Under the pieces are notes generated by a model. It searched no databases. It worked only from the letters and a program-made list of their open reading frames with translations, and had not been told where the DNA came from. A program made the translations under genes and the position numbers. From the NCBI RefSeq assembly GCF_963576615.1, contig NC_088710.1:19209877-19273876 (forward strand): a stretch of DNA of 64,000 nt, given 5' to 3'. The DNA comes from Watersipora subatra. Lineage: Eukaryota; Bryozoa; Gymnolaemata; Cheilostomatida; Watersiporidae. Positions 44,798-57,600 of the stretch are shown piece by piece; positions within the stretch are counted from its first letter, which is position 1; every line of letters starts with the position of its first letter.

Positions 44798-45831
44798 GCT
44801 GACTGGTAAAATTTTTAGTAGCTATCGTCACAAAAAGTTTAGCCTATTTGATGATGAATAACATGCATACGCTCTGCACTCCGAGACCCAGACTCTACAT
44901 GCACTTTCATAGAGAAACAAGTTAAATAAACACTGTGTTGTCCAAAGATTTTTGAGTGGAGGTATTTGATAAATACCCATTCTCTTCAATTTCAAAGAGC
45001 CAATACATGTCAAAACAGTTCTATTATTGGACTGTAAAAGGCTCATCGTCATTTAATGTTGGCCCGTATCTTGGGAGTTGATTTTTTTATATATTTTCTA
45101 CTTTTAAACTTAATTTTATTTCCATTGCGATTGAGTGATATAAATATGGAGCCACACAACTAATTGTATAGTTCAATCTTCAATTCTTATCAAATTTATC
45201 ATTGTTTAGCAAAATATTGGGATAAAAAATTCTGGCGTTATAATATTTGCCAGTTTTTTTCCGGTTGCTCCCTGTTTTTACCACTTTTTCTCACTGCCCT
45301 GAAAAAAACAGTTTTTTTCCGGGGAAAAATGCTAACTCTGCAGTGTGAACATTTCTCGCCTTCATCAAACTTTTCAGGTGATGCTATCTTAGGAGCCTGT
45401 GATAGTCGCTGGTCCAACTTGCTGCTTGTTTTGCACAGCATATTTTATACATGACTGTCTGATGCTCTTTACATTTGTCTGAAGAATGGCATTTGATCTT
45501 CACGCCTCATCGACTCAGTGTTTTGTTTCCTAATTTTATTCAATTTACTAAAGAGAGAGCATTGCTGTCTTCCCAAAATCTTGGGTGGATCTGGTCTGGC
45601 TGTAACGCTTTGTATTTCACATTTGAGTAATTCTCTTGGAGAGTACATTGTTAGCAGTACAAGGTCTCCTAAACAGCCAGCTATGAAGTCCATCATAATG
45701 ATTATAGGAAGTTGGAGACAAACTGATATCAAACAGTACCTCCACCTCTTCTGATCGCAAGTGATGCTGATGATAAACAACTAACCAAAGTAGATATGCT
45801 TTTTCATTGATAGCCTGTTGTTCCTCCAAAG
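44798..45831. other. Stretch without a recognised gene
   Basis: Minus-strand open pieces at 45238-45441 and 45469-45829 look mildly protein-like (EKCSHCRV; HDGLHSWLFRRP in shifted frames), but I cannot assign them to a family. Confidence 0.35.
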
Positions 45832-47059
45832 CAGGGGTCAGGAACCTTTTTGACTAAAATAAAACAAAAAATGCATATGTTTCAAAATTCTAGGATAGTC
45901 ACATGTATACTTTGAGTCTCGCAAACAAGATGAAAAAAGAGGACTAACAACTTTAGTATGTTTGAGCAATTGTTGAGGATAATGAAACTGTATTTATTTG
46001 GAATGACATTGTTATAACAAAGATATAATAAGAAGCACTTCTTACTATTAATGCGACTTCTGATGCTGCATGCTTTTGCTGATAACTTGTTAGTCCGGTT
46101 GATATGTGGTGAGGTTCAGCTTTATACAAGCATTTATGCTTCCATCTGTTAAACGTGACTGTAGGTTTGTCTTAATGTTCTTCATGTGCGAGAGGAACTG
46201 CTCACATGCATATGTAAATCCAAACATGGAAAAATATTTTGCTGCATTATCTCGTTCGTTTGTTATTTCTCCATCTGATTTCCCATTATTATGGCACGGT
46301 TGTGTATGGTTCTTGCTGACACAGGCATGTCTTTAATTTTGTTTATTATCATGTCTCTATCTTTGAAGTTGTCAAAAAGTTCATTGCCCACATCTAGCAT
46401 GAATGATTTGGCGTATTCGCCGTCCGTAACTGGCTTCCCGCTTCTCACAATTGCTAAAAAACCAGCAAAGCTAGCGGAATTAACGTCACCTTGTCGAGCC
46501 CATACACGGAGTTGCTGCTGCCTAGCTTGTGATCTAGACAATTTCTCGGCAGGCTTTCATTTTACTGTCACCCATTGAATATTTCGCTGCAGATGTGGCA
46601 CGGTGTGAGTCAAAGTGTCGCTTTATATTTGACTGTTTTGTCGACACAATTTTATCATTGCATATTAGACACGCTGCAGAACCTGTTCTCTCACAACAGC
46701 AAATTCTTTTGTTGCTGAAATGTCCGACACTACTCTTTTTTCATTTAGCCATCTTTTGGTTTGAAGGGTTTAGCTTTTGATCTAAAAATGACTCGTGCGG
46801 TCTTTGTGCGGCCTACACAGATTGGAGTACAAAAGGCACTAGAAACTCTGCTGAAAAGTTACATGGATGCAAGTTATTGAATGGACATTCTGCTTCGTTT
46901 TTTTTATTGTTACTGTAATTTCAGCACTAATTGTATTATTATGTTAATTAAAATAACAGCTAAATTATGGATTATCTTTTCTACGGATTTATCAAATAGC
47001 CAGATACAATCATCAAAAGAACCATATATGGCTCGAGAGCCTTAGGTTCCCTACTCCTG
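45832..47059 (-). mobile_element. Internally deleted hAT element
   Basis: The left end is CAGGGGTCAGGAACCT and the right end, inverted, CAGGAGTAGGGAACCT. Minus-strand coding remains: an N-terminal BED-like finger (AACLICNDKIVSTKQSNIKR, then H), a stretch SGKPVTDGEYAKSFMLDVGN and PVSARTIHNRAI. It then jumps directly to the C-terminal FSMFGFTYACEQFLSHMKNI and SRLTDGSINACIKL. The catalytic middle is missing. The block order matches GTF2IRD2/hAT-like transposases. No clear 8-bp TSD: the flanks differ. Confidence 0.65.
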
Positions 47060-47154
47060 CTTTTTTTGTCACCGGCTTTTTTGGTTCTTCTCTGAGCCTG
47101 AGATCCATTGGTACAGCCTCACATCATACTGATTGTAGACTGGTTACAACACTG

Positions 47155-47291
47155 TTTAATAAAACCGCCCGTGAGGTCCTGTATAGTTTACATGCTAATA
47201 GTCCCGAGAAGCCAATAAAGCCATGAATCCTACAGTGTTAATCTGATAGCTTTAACAACATTGTGATATCATCATTGACCTTGACTCCTAG
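47155..47291. repeat. Dispersed repeat R, left half of a split copy
   Basis: Matches the first half of the 35348-35560 copy up to GACTCCTAG, where the Mutator-like element begins. The other half resumes at 51193. Confidence 0.65.
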
Positions 47292-47596
47292 TGGCGGGTT
47301 ACAAAGATTTCACCTACAAGAGGATTCGATTAAAAAAGAGGCTTTGCTTATGAGAAAGTTCTGCAACAAGAGGTTTCGTCTATGAGTGGTGGGAGGTTAC
47401 GTCTATAATTCTTGGAGATTATGTCTATGGTTATGGAGATGTGCCTACTGATTGATCAATGAAGGAATAACGGAATAAAAATGGTAAGAAATAATGCAAT
47501 AGTAGTGTTTTCGCTGCACTTTGGTTGAAAAATATACTACTCACATATAATGTATTAATCGAAAAGAAAATCATGTGAATATAAAAAAAACTTGAT

Positions 47597-47654
47597 GAAT
47601 TTACATAGACCTATTAACTATTCTTTAGTATAGTTGATAGGTCTATGTGAATTT
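47597..47654. repeat. Hairpin with 25-bp arms
   Basis: GAATTTACATAGACCTATTA and its inverted partner TAGGTCTATGTGAATTT pair with two or three mismatches around an 8-base loop. It lies inside the Mutator-like element. Confidence 0.7.
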
Positions 47655-47849
47655 ATGATCTCATTTTTACTGCCACTGCTGCTATTACTACTGCTGGCTC
47701 CTTGGAAAGAATAGAAAAGGCTTGGATGTATGCTCAGATGTATGCTCAGAATACCAAGGCTCTTGTAGATGCTCCATAGCTTCATCAGCTTTCCCTAAAC
47801 TGTCTTAGATGATTTCTCAGTCCTTTTAGTGGTTTTCTATTGCTGATAT

Positions 47850-48250
47850 GAGTTTCACATTGATTACTGTAAATTTAACCCCTCCGTATGGCTCTGTAAT
47901 TAACTTGTAGAGATTTGAGCACCATTGTTAAATACTCTGTGGTTAAACAACCGAACTGCCGATGCCACCCTTGCACCACGTTGTTGGTTTTTGTAGGACT
48001 CATGAACTGAGGCTATGTGATGTGTGGTCAGATAGTCGATGTGATTCCTGGGGACTTGATATACTCCACCAAATCTTCAAGTCTATCATCTCTGTTTGCC
48101 AACCTGGTCCAACATTCTTCAATGTGTTGAACAAGCATCTTAGGCAAGGCTAGAAATTCAATGATCTTTGTAATGTTACTGTTAGCTTTGAATAGAGTAG
48201 CAAATCCTAATGTCTGTACTCTCTGTACCCAGCTTGGGTGCAGAGAAAAC
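47850..48250 (-). pseudogene. MULE transposase remnant
   Basis: The minus-strand frame reads RVQTLGFATLFKANSNI, ALPKMLVQHIEECWTRL and EDLVEYI, then hits a stop. A shifted frame continues TNNVVQGWHRQFGC. The order VQ-LGLA...LaLP...TNN-VEGWH is characteristic of Mutator-like transposases downstream of the catalytic core. Stops and shifts make it non-functional. It supports calling the surrounding 3.9 kb unit a MULE. Confidence 0.55.
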
Positions 48251-48477
48251 GAGATCCATTCAATGGTTCATTAAATATGGCTTTGGGGGCTTTCCATAAA
48301 CTTGTTGAACAAGTAATGAATTAGTTTTTGTTGTGGTGTTGCAAAAAGATTAACCTTGTTTATTAAAACTGAAAGGTTTGTATATTTTCATGTAACCCGC
48401 AGTTTATTGAAATTTTGCAATAATACGCTGTTTTTTCAACAGCCCTTGCTTGTTGAAGTAACTTTTCTGCAATATAT

Positions 48478-48533
48478 ATATTGCTATTCCTGCAATATAT
48501 ACATATTGCAGGAATAGCAATATAACAGCAATA
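48478..48533. repeat. Perfect hairpin with 21-bp arms
   Basis: ATATTGCTATTCCTGCAATAT pairs with its complement across a 14-bp AT-rich loop. It is inside the Mutator-like element. Confidence 0.7.
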
Positions 48534-50164
48534 TGCATGTGATCTTATATATCAAGCTAAACAAAGTAAATTACATAATGATACTTTCCAATTTTCTCTA
48601 GAACATATTGCTTTTTCATATTTTTATACTCTACTTTGTAGATCATCTGCCGATTGGGTGAGGATGATAACAGTCAGCAGAAAGATATATGACGATGTGT
48701 CATTGAACGTACAAATGCTACCATTCCAAGATGTACCACTGACATGATGGTGCTAATATGTGACGAATGAAAAAAAATCAATCTGTACTGGATGTTAGTA
48801 TTTTTTTGCAGAATAAATCTTTGACTCGTAATAGTTCTGCTGATTCAATTGGTGAAATGAGATCACACCAGCAAGTGAAAGTCCTACAAGAATGTGTATT
48901 TAGCATATAAACTATAGCGAGAGTTCCTCTAAATTATACATTAAATGTCGATGGTTAAAACAGTCGAATTACGAGATATCTATATTAAGATTTCTCTGCT
49001 ATGACTCTTTCTGTCCTTGTGGACTCCAATCTATCAATATCATTTGTCAGCATCCTGTTAAACAACTATAATATATTTATTAGCATACTTAAGTGGGCAT
49101 ACTGGAATAAAATTAATATATTTGAAGTATGAACGGTAGTTGAAAGCTTTTTATTAATTTAATTTATCAGGTTTTGGCTATTAATGAAACAATTCTACAA
49201 CATTCAACTGCCAAAACGCCTTTTTGTTTTACATAATTAAATTTATTTGGCTCCATGTTTAAAAACGTAGATATACAAACACTAGCATATAAATTTGCAA
49301 ACCGTCCTTTTTAGAAAACTATTTAGTTGTCGAACATAACAATTCCTAGCCTGGGAACCAGGGCTTTCTGTAGCAGAAATCTGGTAAAGAGTAAAGGTCT
49401 CTCCACCTTTGGTCTCTCTAGTCTCTACCTTTGAATTCCACTTGCTCACAACAGATGTCCATTCTAGCCATAGGCCTAATTGAACTTGATCACATGAGAG
49501 TTGTTTTAATAATTATTTGACAACTCCTCAACACTGACAACACGTACTGAACTATTCCGTCATGATAAGTGATATTGTAATAACTTGTGGTAAATTTATT
49601 ATGTAGAGACATTCAAGCTAGATTGTATAAATGATAATCTCAACCAGCTGTGAAGGAGATGCCATGCAAGAGTGGGACATAATGATAGCCAATAGAAGAT
49701 AGACAAACGCTTCCAATGTTATGCCATGATATATTGACTGACAATCATGTACTAATTTTTGCGAAAGGCCACTCAAAGTACAGTATAAAGAAATAATATT
49801 TTTGAATAGCTAAAATAAGCTGAATATTATTCAGCTACTGACATGTGTCTTTATGTATAAGACTAACAACTTCAAAAATCCATTCGCTTATTTTTTTACT
49901 TTATGAGTTATGATTTATTAAAAATATGGTTTCAATTTAAAAAAAACAGTTTTTGCTCTGTTTTAAATGAACAGCTGTTAAAAATACCCAATAATAACCC
50001 ATCTTCCCAATAGTCTACTCAAGGTAAATTTATATATTTTGTTTGGTGACCATGAAATTAAAACATTGCTCTGCATCCTCATCATTACAACAGCAAGTAA
50101 TACAATTTAATACTATTTTGGCATTTTTGATTTGTGTGCTTAATTTTTTAGTTAAAAGTGTGCG

Positions 50165-50275
50165 CGCGTGTCCGTATATACATTTATATGTATACCTATA
50201 ACATATATATATGCTATAGGTATACATATGCTGTGTACTATATATGTATATACATATAGTATACTGGTATGGACT
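50165..50275. repeat. AT-rich palindromic microsatellite-like tract
   Basis: GTATACCTATAACATATATA and its inverted counterpart, followed by further TATA/CATA alternation. Low-complexity cruciform-prone DNA. Confidence 0.6.
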
Positions 50276-50554
50276 GATACAAATAACCAATTATACATAC
50301 CCATAATTATTCCTCGTTTCTGTATGCGCAGTCATTATATGTCTAGCCATTACTTAATCATACGTTGAGGGCGAGCCTGTTTTCCATTACAAACTTTCAT
50401 GTACCTAGCTATTCTCTGGTTGAACTTGCTAAGGCCAGCCCTCTAAGATATAAATACCCTGCCTGTATAATGGATATGTTCATTCCTGTGCGCAATACAA
50501 GACATACTGCAACCTTCACTGGATCGTTCTACAAACATCAGCCAGCTCGACTTC

Positions 50555-50750
50555 ACCTGTATTGTACCAGCATACGCATTGCACCAACAAATACAAGTGC
50601 ACCAGCAAGCATCGTCTTTAATTAACAGTTAGGCTGTTAATCTATCAGATTGCACCAACAACAGTGCACCAGCAAGCATAATCTTCAATAAGCAACTAGG
50701 CAGACAATTTCTCAGATTGCACCAGCATCTCAGTTTGCACCAGCAGGACA
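50555..50750. repeat. Irregular GCACCAGCA repeats
   Basis: TGCACCAGCA or TGCACCAACA recurs at least seven times with variable spacers, and TCAGATTGCACCA(A/G)CA occurs several times. No coding frame runs through it cleanly. Confidence 0.6.
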
Positions 50751-51192
50751 GTTGCATCTTTCTGATCATTTCCACTTGTCGGGACCCAAAGGTAGTGGTG
50801 TTTTTTCCTTACCAAAGCAGCAACAAGTTAAGAGTTGCAATTCCTTTGAAACAGAAGGTCAAAGATTAGACAACCCCTCTCAGCCTACTAACCTAAATCA
50901 ACTTCAATACATACTTATATACTTATACATTGTAGCTGTGTTGTACTCTACTTATTGATGTATTTTTCGTGTTGAAAGGACAATAGGATCTTATCAAAAG
51001 ATATTTCCTTTAAACACCCACGCGCGCACACACCCGTAAAACACATTCATCACGTCATTTCTTATTTTATAGCTCACAGAGTGAAAGTAGGCGTAATATC
51101 CTAGATCGGAGACGTTATCTCTCAGTTTGTAGGCGTAATCTCCTGGAGGCAAAGTCACTCGTAGGCGTAAGGTTTTATAGGCGTAATCACTA

Positions 51193-51265
51193 GACCCTAT
51201 AATAGCGTCTCAGTACTGCCATAGAAATCGTTACGCTACACAAGTCCTCGAAACACCATTATACA
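51193..51265. repeat. Dispersed repeat R, right half of a split copy
   Basis: TACTGCCATAGAAATCGTTA and CGCTACACAAGTCCTCGAAA correspond to the end of the 35348-35560 copy. Beyond it, near 51350, a lone box-B-like GTGTTCGAATAA occurs, without a matching tRNA fold. Confidence 0.6.
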
Positions 51266-51621
51266 CTAGGTAATACATAAAGAAGAGTTGCAACATTTTA
51301 ATTAAGTTTCTTATTTCGCTACACCAATCGCCTGTAAATAAATTGGGAAAGGTCGCGTGTTCGAATAACTCTCAGCTCATAATAGTGGGCGGATCTTGTC
51401 ATGCTGCATCTCGCCAGTATTTGCGGAGTCACTTGCCAATGCCTTGAACTGTAAAATGTTATTATTTTAAAAATATTAAATATATCTTTATTTTTTTTAT
51501 TGAAATTTTTTCATAAAAATTTTAACAGTGAAAAAAATTAATTTTTGCCGCGCACCACATTACTATTCGGAGAGTATTTTCGCTTGAGTTCAAGGAAAGG
51601 AGAAGTTCAAGGGCGGCAGGA

Positions 51622-54600
51622 ATGGCTACAGCTGAGAAACTACCAAGATTAGTTCAACAACCACTAAAACCTGCTGATTCTTCTGGCTGCATTATTACCT
51701 TACCTACTCATATACAGGAATCTAAAAAATTAATTAAACGGAATGGAGAGACTGTCGAGATTGTCACCCTCACCCTCACAACTGGTCCAAAACTAGAGCA
51801 AGAAACCGAAATACCTCTTGCAGCCGACGAAAGTTTAGAACCACTGCAAAGCAACCTCAGCGATGCATCTGACTCACATTTCATTCAGAATGACACTACA
51901 GATAATGTGGATAATGACTTGATTATTTCAACCACGGTGAGCGACACCCCAGCATCTGAAAATGGCGCTGATAAGTTGTTGCTGGATGCATCAAACGATA
52001 ATAAAAATCTTGTTTCAGAGACCCCTTTGGTCGCACCATCTACCTCTTCCACTGACGATTTTATAATTGTAACGTCTACGTCTTCTGACTTCTCTAGTAA
52101 CTCTAACAACACACACGGAAATCTTACCTTCATCTCGTCATCTACAGACACAAATGACATTGGGAATGTACCCTCACACTCAAATGACGAAAACTGTGGT
52201 ACATCGGGCATGACTTCTCAAAACATGGCACTGGTACAAATGGTTGACCCAACAGAACTCGCTGGAGAACCCAGTTCAGCTGTAGTTACAGCTCGTGGGG
52301 CCTCCTCTGTCAATCTTTTAGATGGTAGGTAAAGACTGAGCTTATGCATTTGTCATTTTCAATTATCGTCTGTGTTATATCATTAGCTTCATTTTCTAAC
52401 ATAAATCGCAGTGCTTTCGTCCCACTTGTTGGCAAGTTATTGCTACCATAAAAATAGAGATGTCAGCATTTCTTTGGTTGGTTTTTGTAGATTACTCATT
52501 CTGTTTGATATGTGGTGATAAAGGATCTGGCTTTCACTACTCAGTTTTTTCTTGTGAAGGCTGCAAAGGATTCTTCAAGCGATCTGTTCAGAAGAATCTC
52601 ACCTACACATGTAAAAATGACGGCAATTGTGACATTACTCGGTTTTCTCGAAACAATTGTCAGTATTGTCGTTTCAAGAAGTGTCTACAGTTCGGTATGA
52701 AAAAGGAAGGTAAGGTTTCCCTACATCGTACAGGGTTTCATTATTTTAGCTGCGGATGACAGTTTATTTCCAGCCAAAGATGTACAGCAATAATTGAGGT
52801 TGCTCGGTCAAGTTCAATTGAGTTCACATGAACTGCTGTGTCTGCATCAGGTGTGAGAGATGACAGAACGCCTGGGGGTCTTACTAGAGCCAGATTCAAA
52901 AGAATGCGATTACCAGATCAAGACCTGCCAACTTCGGAAAGCAAGCAATCTCAGTATCAGCTCGAAAGTGACATTCAGCTATTGGTCAACTGTGATCCAT
53001 ATATCTCTCCCTCTTTCGTAACCACCGAAGGTAACTGACTCATTCTCAGTATATTTTTTATTTATGCTGAAGCTTGAAAGAGTTGTTGAAGCAGCAAATA
53101 CTATGCATGTTGGTAAAATCATTGTGGGACAGAACTTTCTTTAAAAAAGAGTAATTTTCACTTGAAAATCCCAATTGTTCTGCTTGCTTCACTCAGCAAT
53201 AGGGCAGGTCAATACAAACAGGAATTATTGTTGTTACAAATTAGTTGAATGCTATTGGTTATTGGCGATGTTTCCGTACTGCTTTATTTTTATGTCTGAG
53301 GATTTAGTGGATCATTGGTTGACATTGTCTAATGTTCATCACAAAAATACATTTTAGTATGGCAATAGTTTAAAGGTTGACTTGCAACAAAATTCACATT
53401 ACAGTTATTTGATATGAAAAGATTCGCCGTGTCTTACTCTGTTGTGTTGTAGGTGCAAAATATGTGGGAATGTGATTACAAGCTCTTAAAAGCTCAAAAA
53501 CGAACAGTTAATCGCAGCCACACGAGACCGCCGTAATTTAGTACACCACCACTTAGTAATGAACAGTTTTGGATGATCAAATAAAGTAATTGCATTTAGT
53601 ATTTATATTTGACCATAAATGCATGTATTTGTATAAAAAAAAATTTAATTAATTCAATTCCACATAATAGAAAGAATTACATTTGAATTGTGGTTTTGTT
53701 GGAGTTGTCTCCTTTTAGTGTTATCAATCATTTGTGACTTTTTCTCAGTTTGAAAACGGTGATTATATTAACAAGTTTTAATAGTAGTTGTGGTAATTGA
53801 TGACTCGTTTTTATTATCAAGTAGTTGCTGACTCATCAGGTGGTCTTGCAGACGAGCAGTAAACCTGCTGATGCTCAATATTTTAATCATTCTCAATCAG
53901 ATGGTTGTTAAAGAGACTGGTTCTCAGAAACCAGATGTAGTTTTGAAACCGAATATTTAGGGACCTTGCAGAAAGCTTATGTATGTTTTTAGGAACTCAC
54001 CCAAAAAATGTGAAAACGCTAAGTGCTTACACAGACATAGACCATGACAAAGTGATATTTATTAATATCGATGCTGGTGCGGTGTTACTTATGTGGCGTC
54101 GTGTGAGAGTTACTGTGAGAGATGAGGTGTTAGAGTTACTGACATGTTGGAGATTTATTATTTTGTAGAAAAAACAGCTACACTTTATGGAGCTTTCCAG
54201 CTAACAGCAATACTCTATGATGATATGATATACATCGTTAAATGGGCAAAGCAGGTGTTAGGTATGGAAGATATGTGTATACGAGTCTGTCCATGACATA
54301 AATCTCTAAATAAATATGCATTGGGAAGCCGGGAAATATCTCTACCAGTCATATCTATTGCTTGCAATTAATCTGCGAGGATATCATAGCCTGTGTGCTG
54401 CTTTGCAATTTGTTGGAGCTTTCCATTTTTTATTTCATTCTAAATTTGAAGGCATATTTTTATTTTATAACTATATTGGACAATGTTGCATTAAAGCTCA
54501 CTGCATTGATTCATATGTTTGCTACAGTTTGCAGCCAAAACTGACTTTTTGTGTGCAATAGAAAAGGTGTTATGGGCGTCAATCCATTGAAAGCCGAGTT

Positions 54601-57600
54601 AAGATAACCCCAAGGATGCTATCAAATAATATGCTATAAATCTGCAAATTTATAAGTTACATGGTAATAATCTATCAAATGCTACAAATATATATATTCA
54701 AGGACAAATGACATAAACAAACCATACTTATAATACACTCAGAAACAAAAAATTAACATTTTTAAAACAAAATATTTACATCGTTTGCTCAACCAGTTGC
54801 ATGCTGATTGTTGCTTTTGTTTCAAATGATTTCATCTTCTGACTGTCCAATACCTTCCACATTATCTTCGAACCTTAAATCTTTTTCTGCACTGCTGAAC
54901 TTGTCGATATCAGCGTCCGAACAATTTTTTTAGCAGAGCAAAATAATGAGAAATTTTTAGCTGCATGTGCGTTAAGCACAAATTTTAGCCTGAAATTAAG
55001 CATTCATATACCAGCGTAAATGTAAATCGTTTTCCACATACGTCAAAGTATCAAGACCGCGTTAAGCAAGGATCTACTATCAGCCTGATACAGTTATTAA
55101 TTATTTCTCTGGTGTTGCTTTCAAAGTTTTAACAAAATAACCGAAAAGCTTGGGAGTTGGAAATGAGTTGCGATATTAATAGAAACAATGAAAGAATATA
55201 TGGTTTTTGATGTAACTAAGTCATTATTCGCATGATTTTGTGGACACTTTTCTACTGATCACTTTTGATTATTGGTTCATAAAGATCAAAGAATGTCAAA
55301 ATGGCGATAAAATGGAGGTGGCTTTCAATTAAAGGGTGGTGCTCTAATTTTCAACTTTTCGCCGAGGTGGTGTTCATATAGAGGTGGTTTTCCATTAGAG
55401 GTGGTGTTCAATTAGAGTTTTACGGTATATTAAATTTTTCTTTTTCTGAAGTTTGCTATATATTGTAATAAATAGAGCAACATCTCATCTATAGATTCTC
55501 ATTAAACTATATTGAACCACATGTAAATATATCGATTGTCGTTATCCTTGCTATATATATACATGTACATGCTGTTGTAATTAGATTTACTAGCTAGCAC
55601 TGCTTTGTTGCAGGCTTTAAAACACTCGAGCCAGAGGATCAGAAGACACTTCTAGAAGGTTCTATAGTTGAGTTAAGTCTCTTCAGACTCGCTTACAGGT
55701 AGCCATTTCATTAAATACTATAGCAGGGGCTGTGGTGAATTTTTATCGGCATCAGCCACAGTTTTAACCTCTATCTGTACTGAGGAAATCAAGCCTCAGG
55801 ACTATATCTATTGGTTAGCTGAGCACGGGCTGACATTACTGTTTGCCCATAGTAGCCATAGTGGTTGGTACTGTGACTATTCATGCTGGCTGCACCTTAA
55901 AGAGGCGTTTTAAGCCCATGCCATGCTGTGTTTGGACTCAATATGTCTATGGGAGGCAGACCAGCAAAATGTTATCATTAGATTATAATTTTCTTGATTA
56001 TTATAATTATGTTAACATTACTAAAATTATCATTGTATTCCATTGCAAGAAATTGTTCTCGAGGTAAATTGGATTTATTGTTATAATATCGCTTTAGCAT
56101 ATCTTATCACTTACATATCATTTTTTCATTTCAAATAACATGAGATTATTCTGTTAGACTTGTCATTCTTATTTCGTTGCATTATTGCGTAATAGTTTAG
56201 GTAATAAGCAATATTTTTAGTATCCTATAGTAATTTTTGTAATAATCACTAACGTATATTGTAACTGCAAATATTTTTGTAGCATTCACGATGTTTTAAA
56301 GCGTTATTCTATTTGCTTCTTGTTTCTAAATATAGTCCGGCCTCAACTTATGATCACTTCTACATGCACAATTTTAGATTTTCTGAGCAAATGTTTGTTC
56401 CGCTTATGAAGTCTATTCGTACGATCTTTTTCTTCTGAGCTTTTTCACCGTGATCAAGTGTTATTAATGTTAATCTTGAAACATCCCGGCAGTCACATCA
56501 TCTCAAACATCAATAAGCAAATGACAGAAAAAATACCGATACGTTCTGATAAAACCTACTAAAATTCTGTTAAGTTCGTCTTTAAATGACGATTTTACTA
56601 ATATAGTAAATATACGATATAATGTACCAGAAATAAAATATGTATATTAAGTTGATTTAAGCTATATTTGGTGTGAGTTACAGTAAGTTATCACACAGCT
56701 ATTGAACCTACACATTACCTAACCTACTCTTGAATTCGCATGGCTTTTAGGTGAAACCATAACCAAGCTATAACCTCATGGTGATAATCGCTTTGGTGTT
56801 TACATATAGTTTAGGTTTTTGCATTCAGTTTTGGGCATAGTTTTATATAATGTGTAATTGCATGGTTATATTTGCAATTATTCTTTGTGCCCTGAAGCGA
56901 ATTAAACAAAAAAATGATGTTTTATGGAAATATCTCTACTAAAATATGCTAGCTTTTGCTCATGAAGCAAATTTCGTAACTGTTGAACTTCATGTGTTGA
57001 GGTTTATCAGGTATTAATAATTAACGATTTAATTTAGTTTGTCAAGCTGGTCGTCTTTCCCAGGTCTTTTGCATCTGATGAAGGAAAGCTGAGGTTTGCT
57101 CATGACATTGAGCTGACCTTGCAAGAGTCGCAACAGCTCGGTTTCGACTCGGATTATATCCAAGCTGTAATAGAGGTGATAGAGAGACTAAAGGACCTTG
57201 AAATAGATGACAAAGAGTACGCTATACTCTGCGCCATTATTCTGTTCTTCGAAGGTAACAGTTTTGTTTTCTTTGGAGTTATACTCTCTCTTTACTGGTG
57301 ATAAACTCCTTCCTGCAGCCAAAGCAGTTACACTAATTTCATCTGTCATTCAACTGTGTTTAACATTTGTTACAGCTGTCAGATGGTTTAAGGCTAATCA
57401 TGTGTTTGCAGCTATTGTTTGTTGTAAGCTGACAATCTTCTGGTAACTATGGCCGGTTTTTGATTATCTACGCATACTCTGGGGGTATGCAATACAAAAT
57501 ATCAGAGCTGGACACTCGAGTTGACATGCTTGCTCGAATAAGTCTCAAGGCTCATCTTACAAGTGAATTGAATCGATTCTCTGGTACCGTTTCCATGCTA

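Larger units (their letters stand above)
47292..51192. mobile_element. Candidate Mutator-like element with motif-array termini
   Basis: It interrupts repeat R. Flanking nonamers GACTCCTAG (47283-47291) and GACCCTATA (51193-51201) look like a diverged 9-bp duplication. The left end carries degenerate GGTTACGTCTAT-type units (47300-47450). The right end carries the inverted TAGGCGTAAT units (51088-51187, spaced about 21 then 16 bp). A decayed MULE transposase piece lies inside. The interior 48300-50550 shows no other gene; it holds two hairpins and AT-rich simple sequence. Confidence 0.6.
53031..55613. other. Nuclear receptor intron 3
   Basis: Contains the repeat at 53374-53545, repeat X at 53905-54030 and the 17-bp array at 55315-55425. 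No exon is supported; open frames at 53983-54168 and 54316-54561 are not protein-like. Confidence 0.6.

Noticed and set aside
45832-47059. A perfect 8-bp target duplication for the internally deleted hAT
   Set aside because: Flanking octamers CTCCAAAG and CTTTTTTT do not match; I kept the element on its end similarity and coding remnants only.
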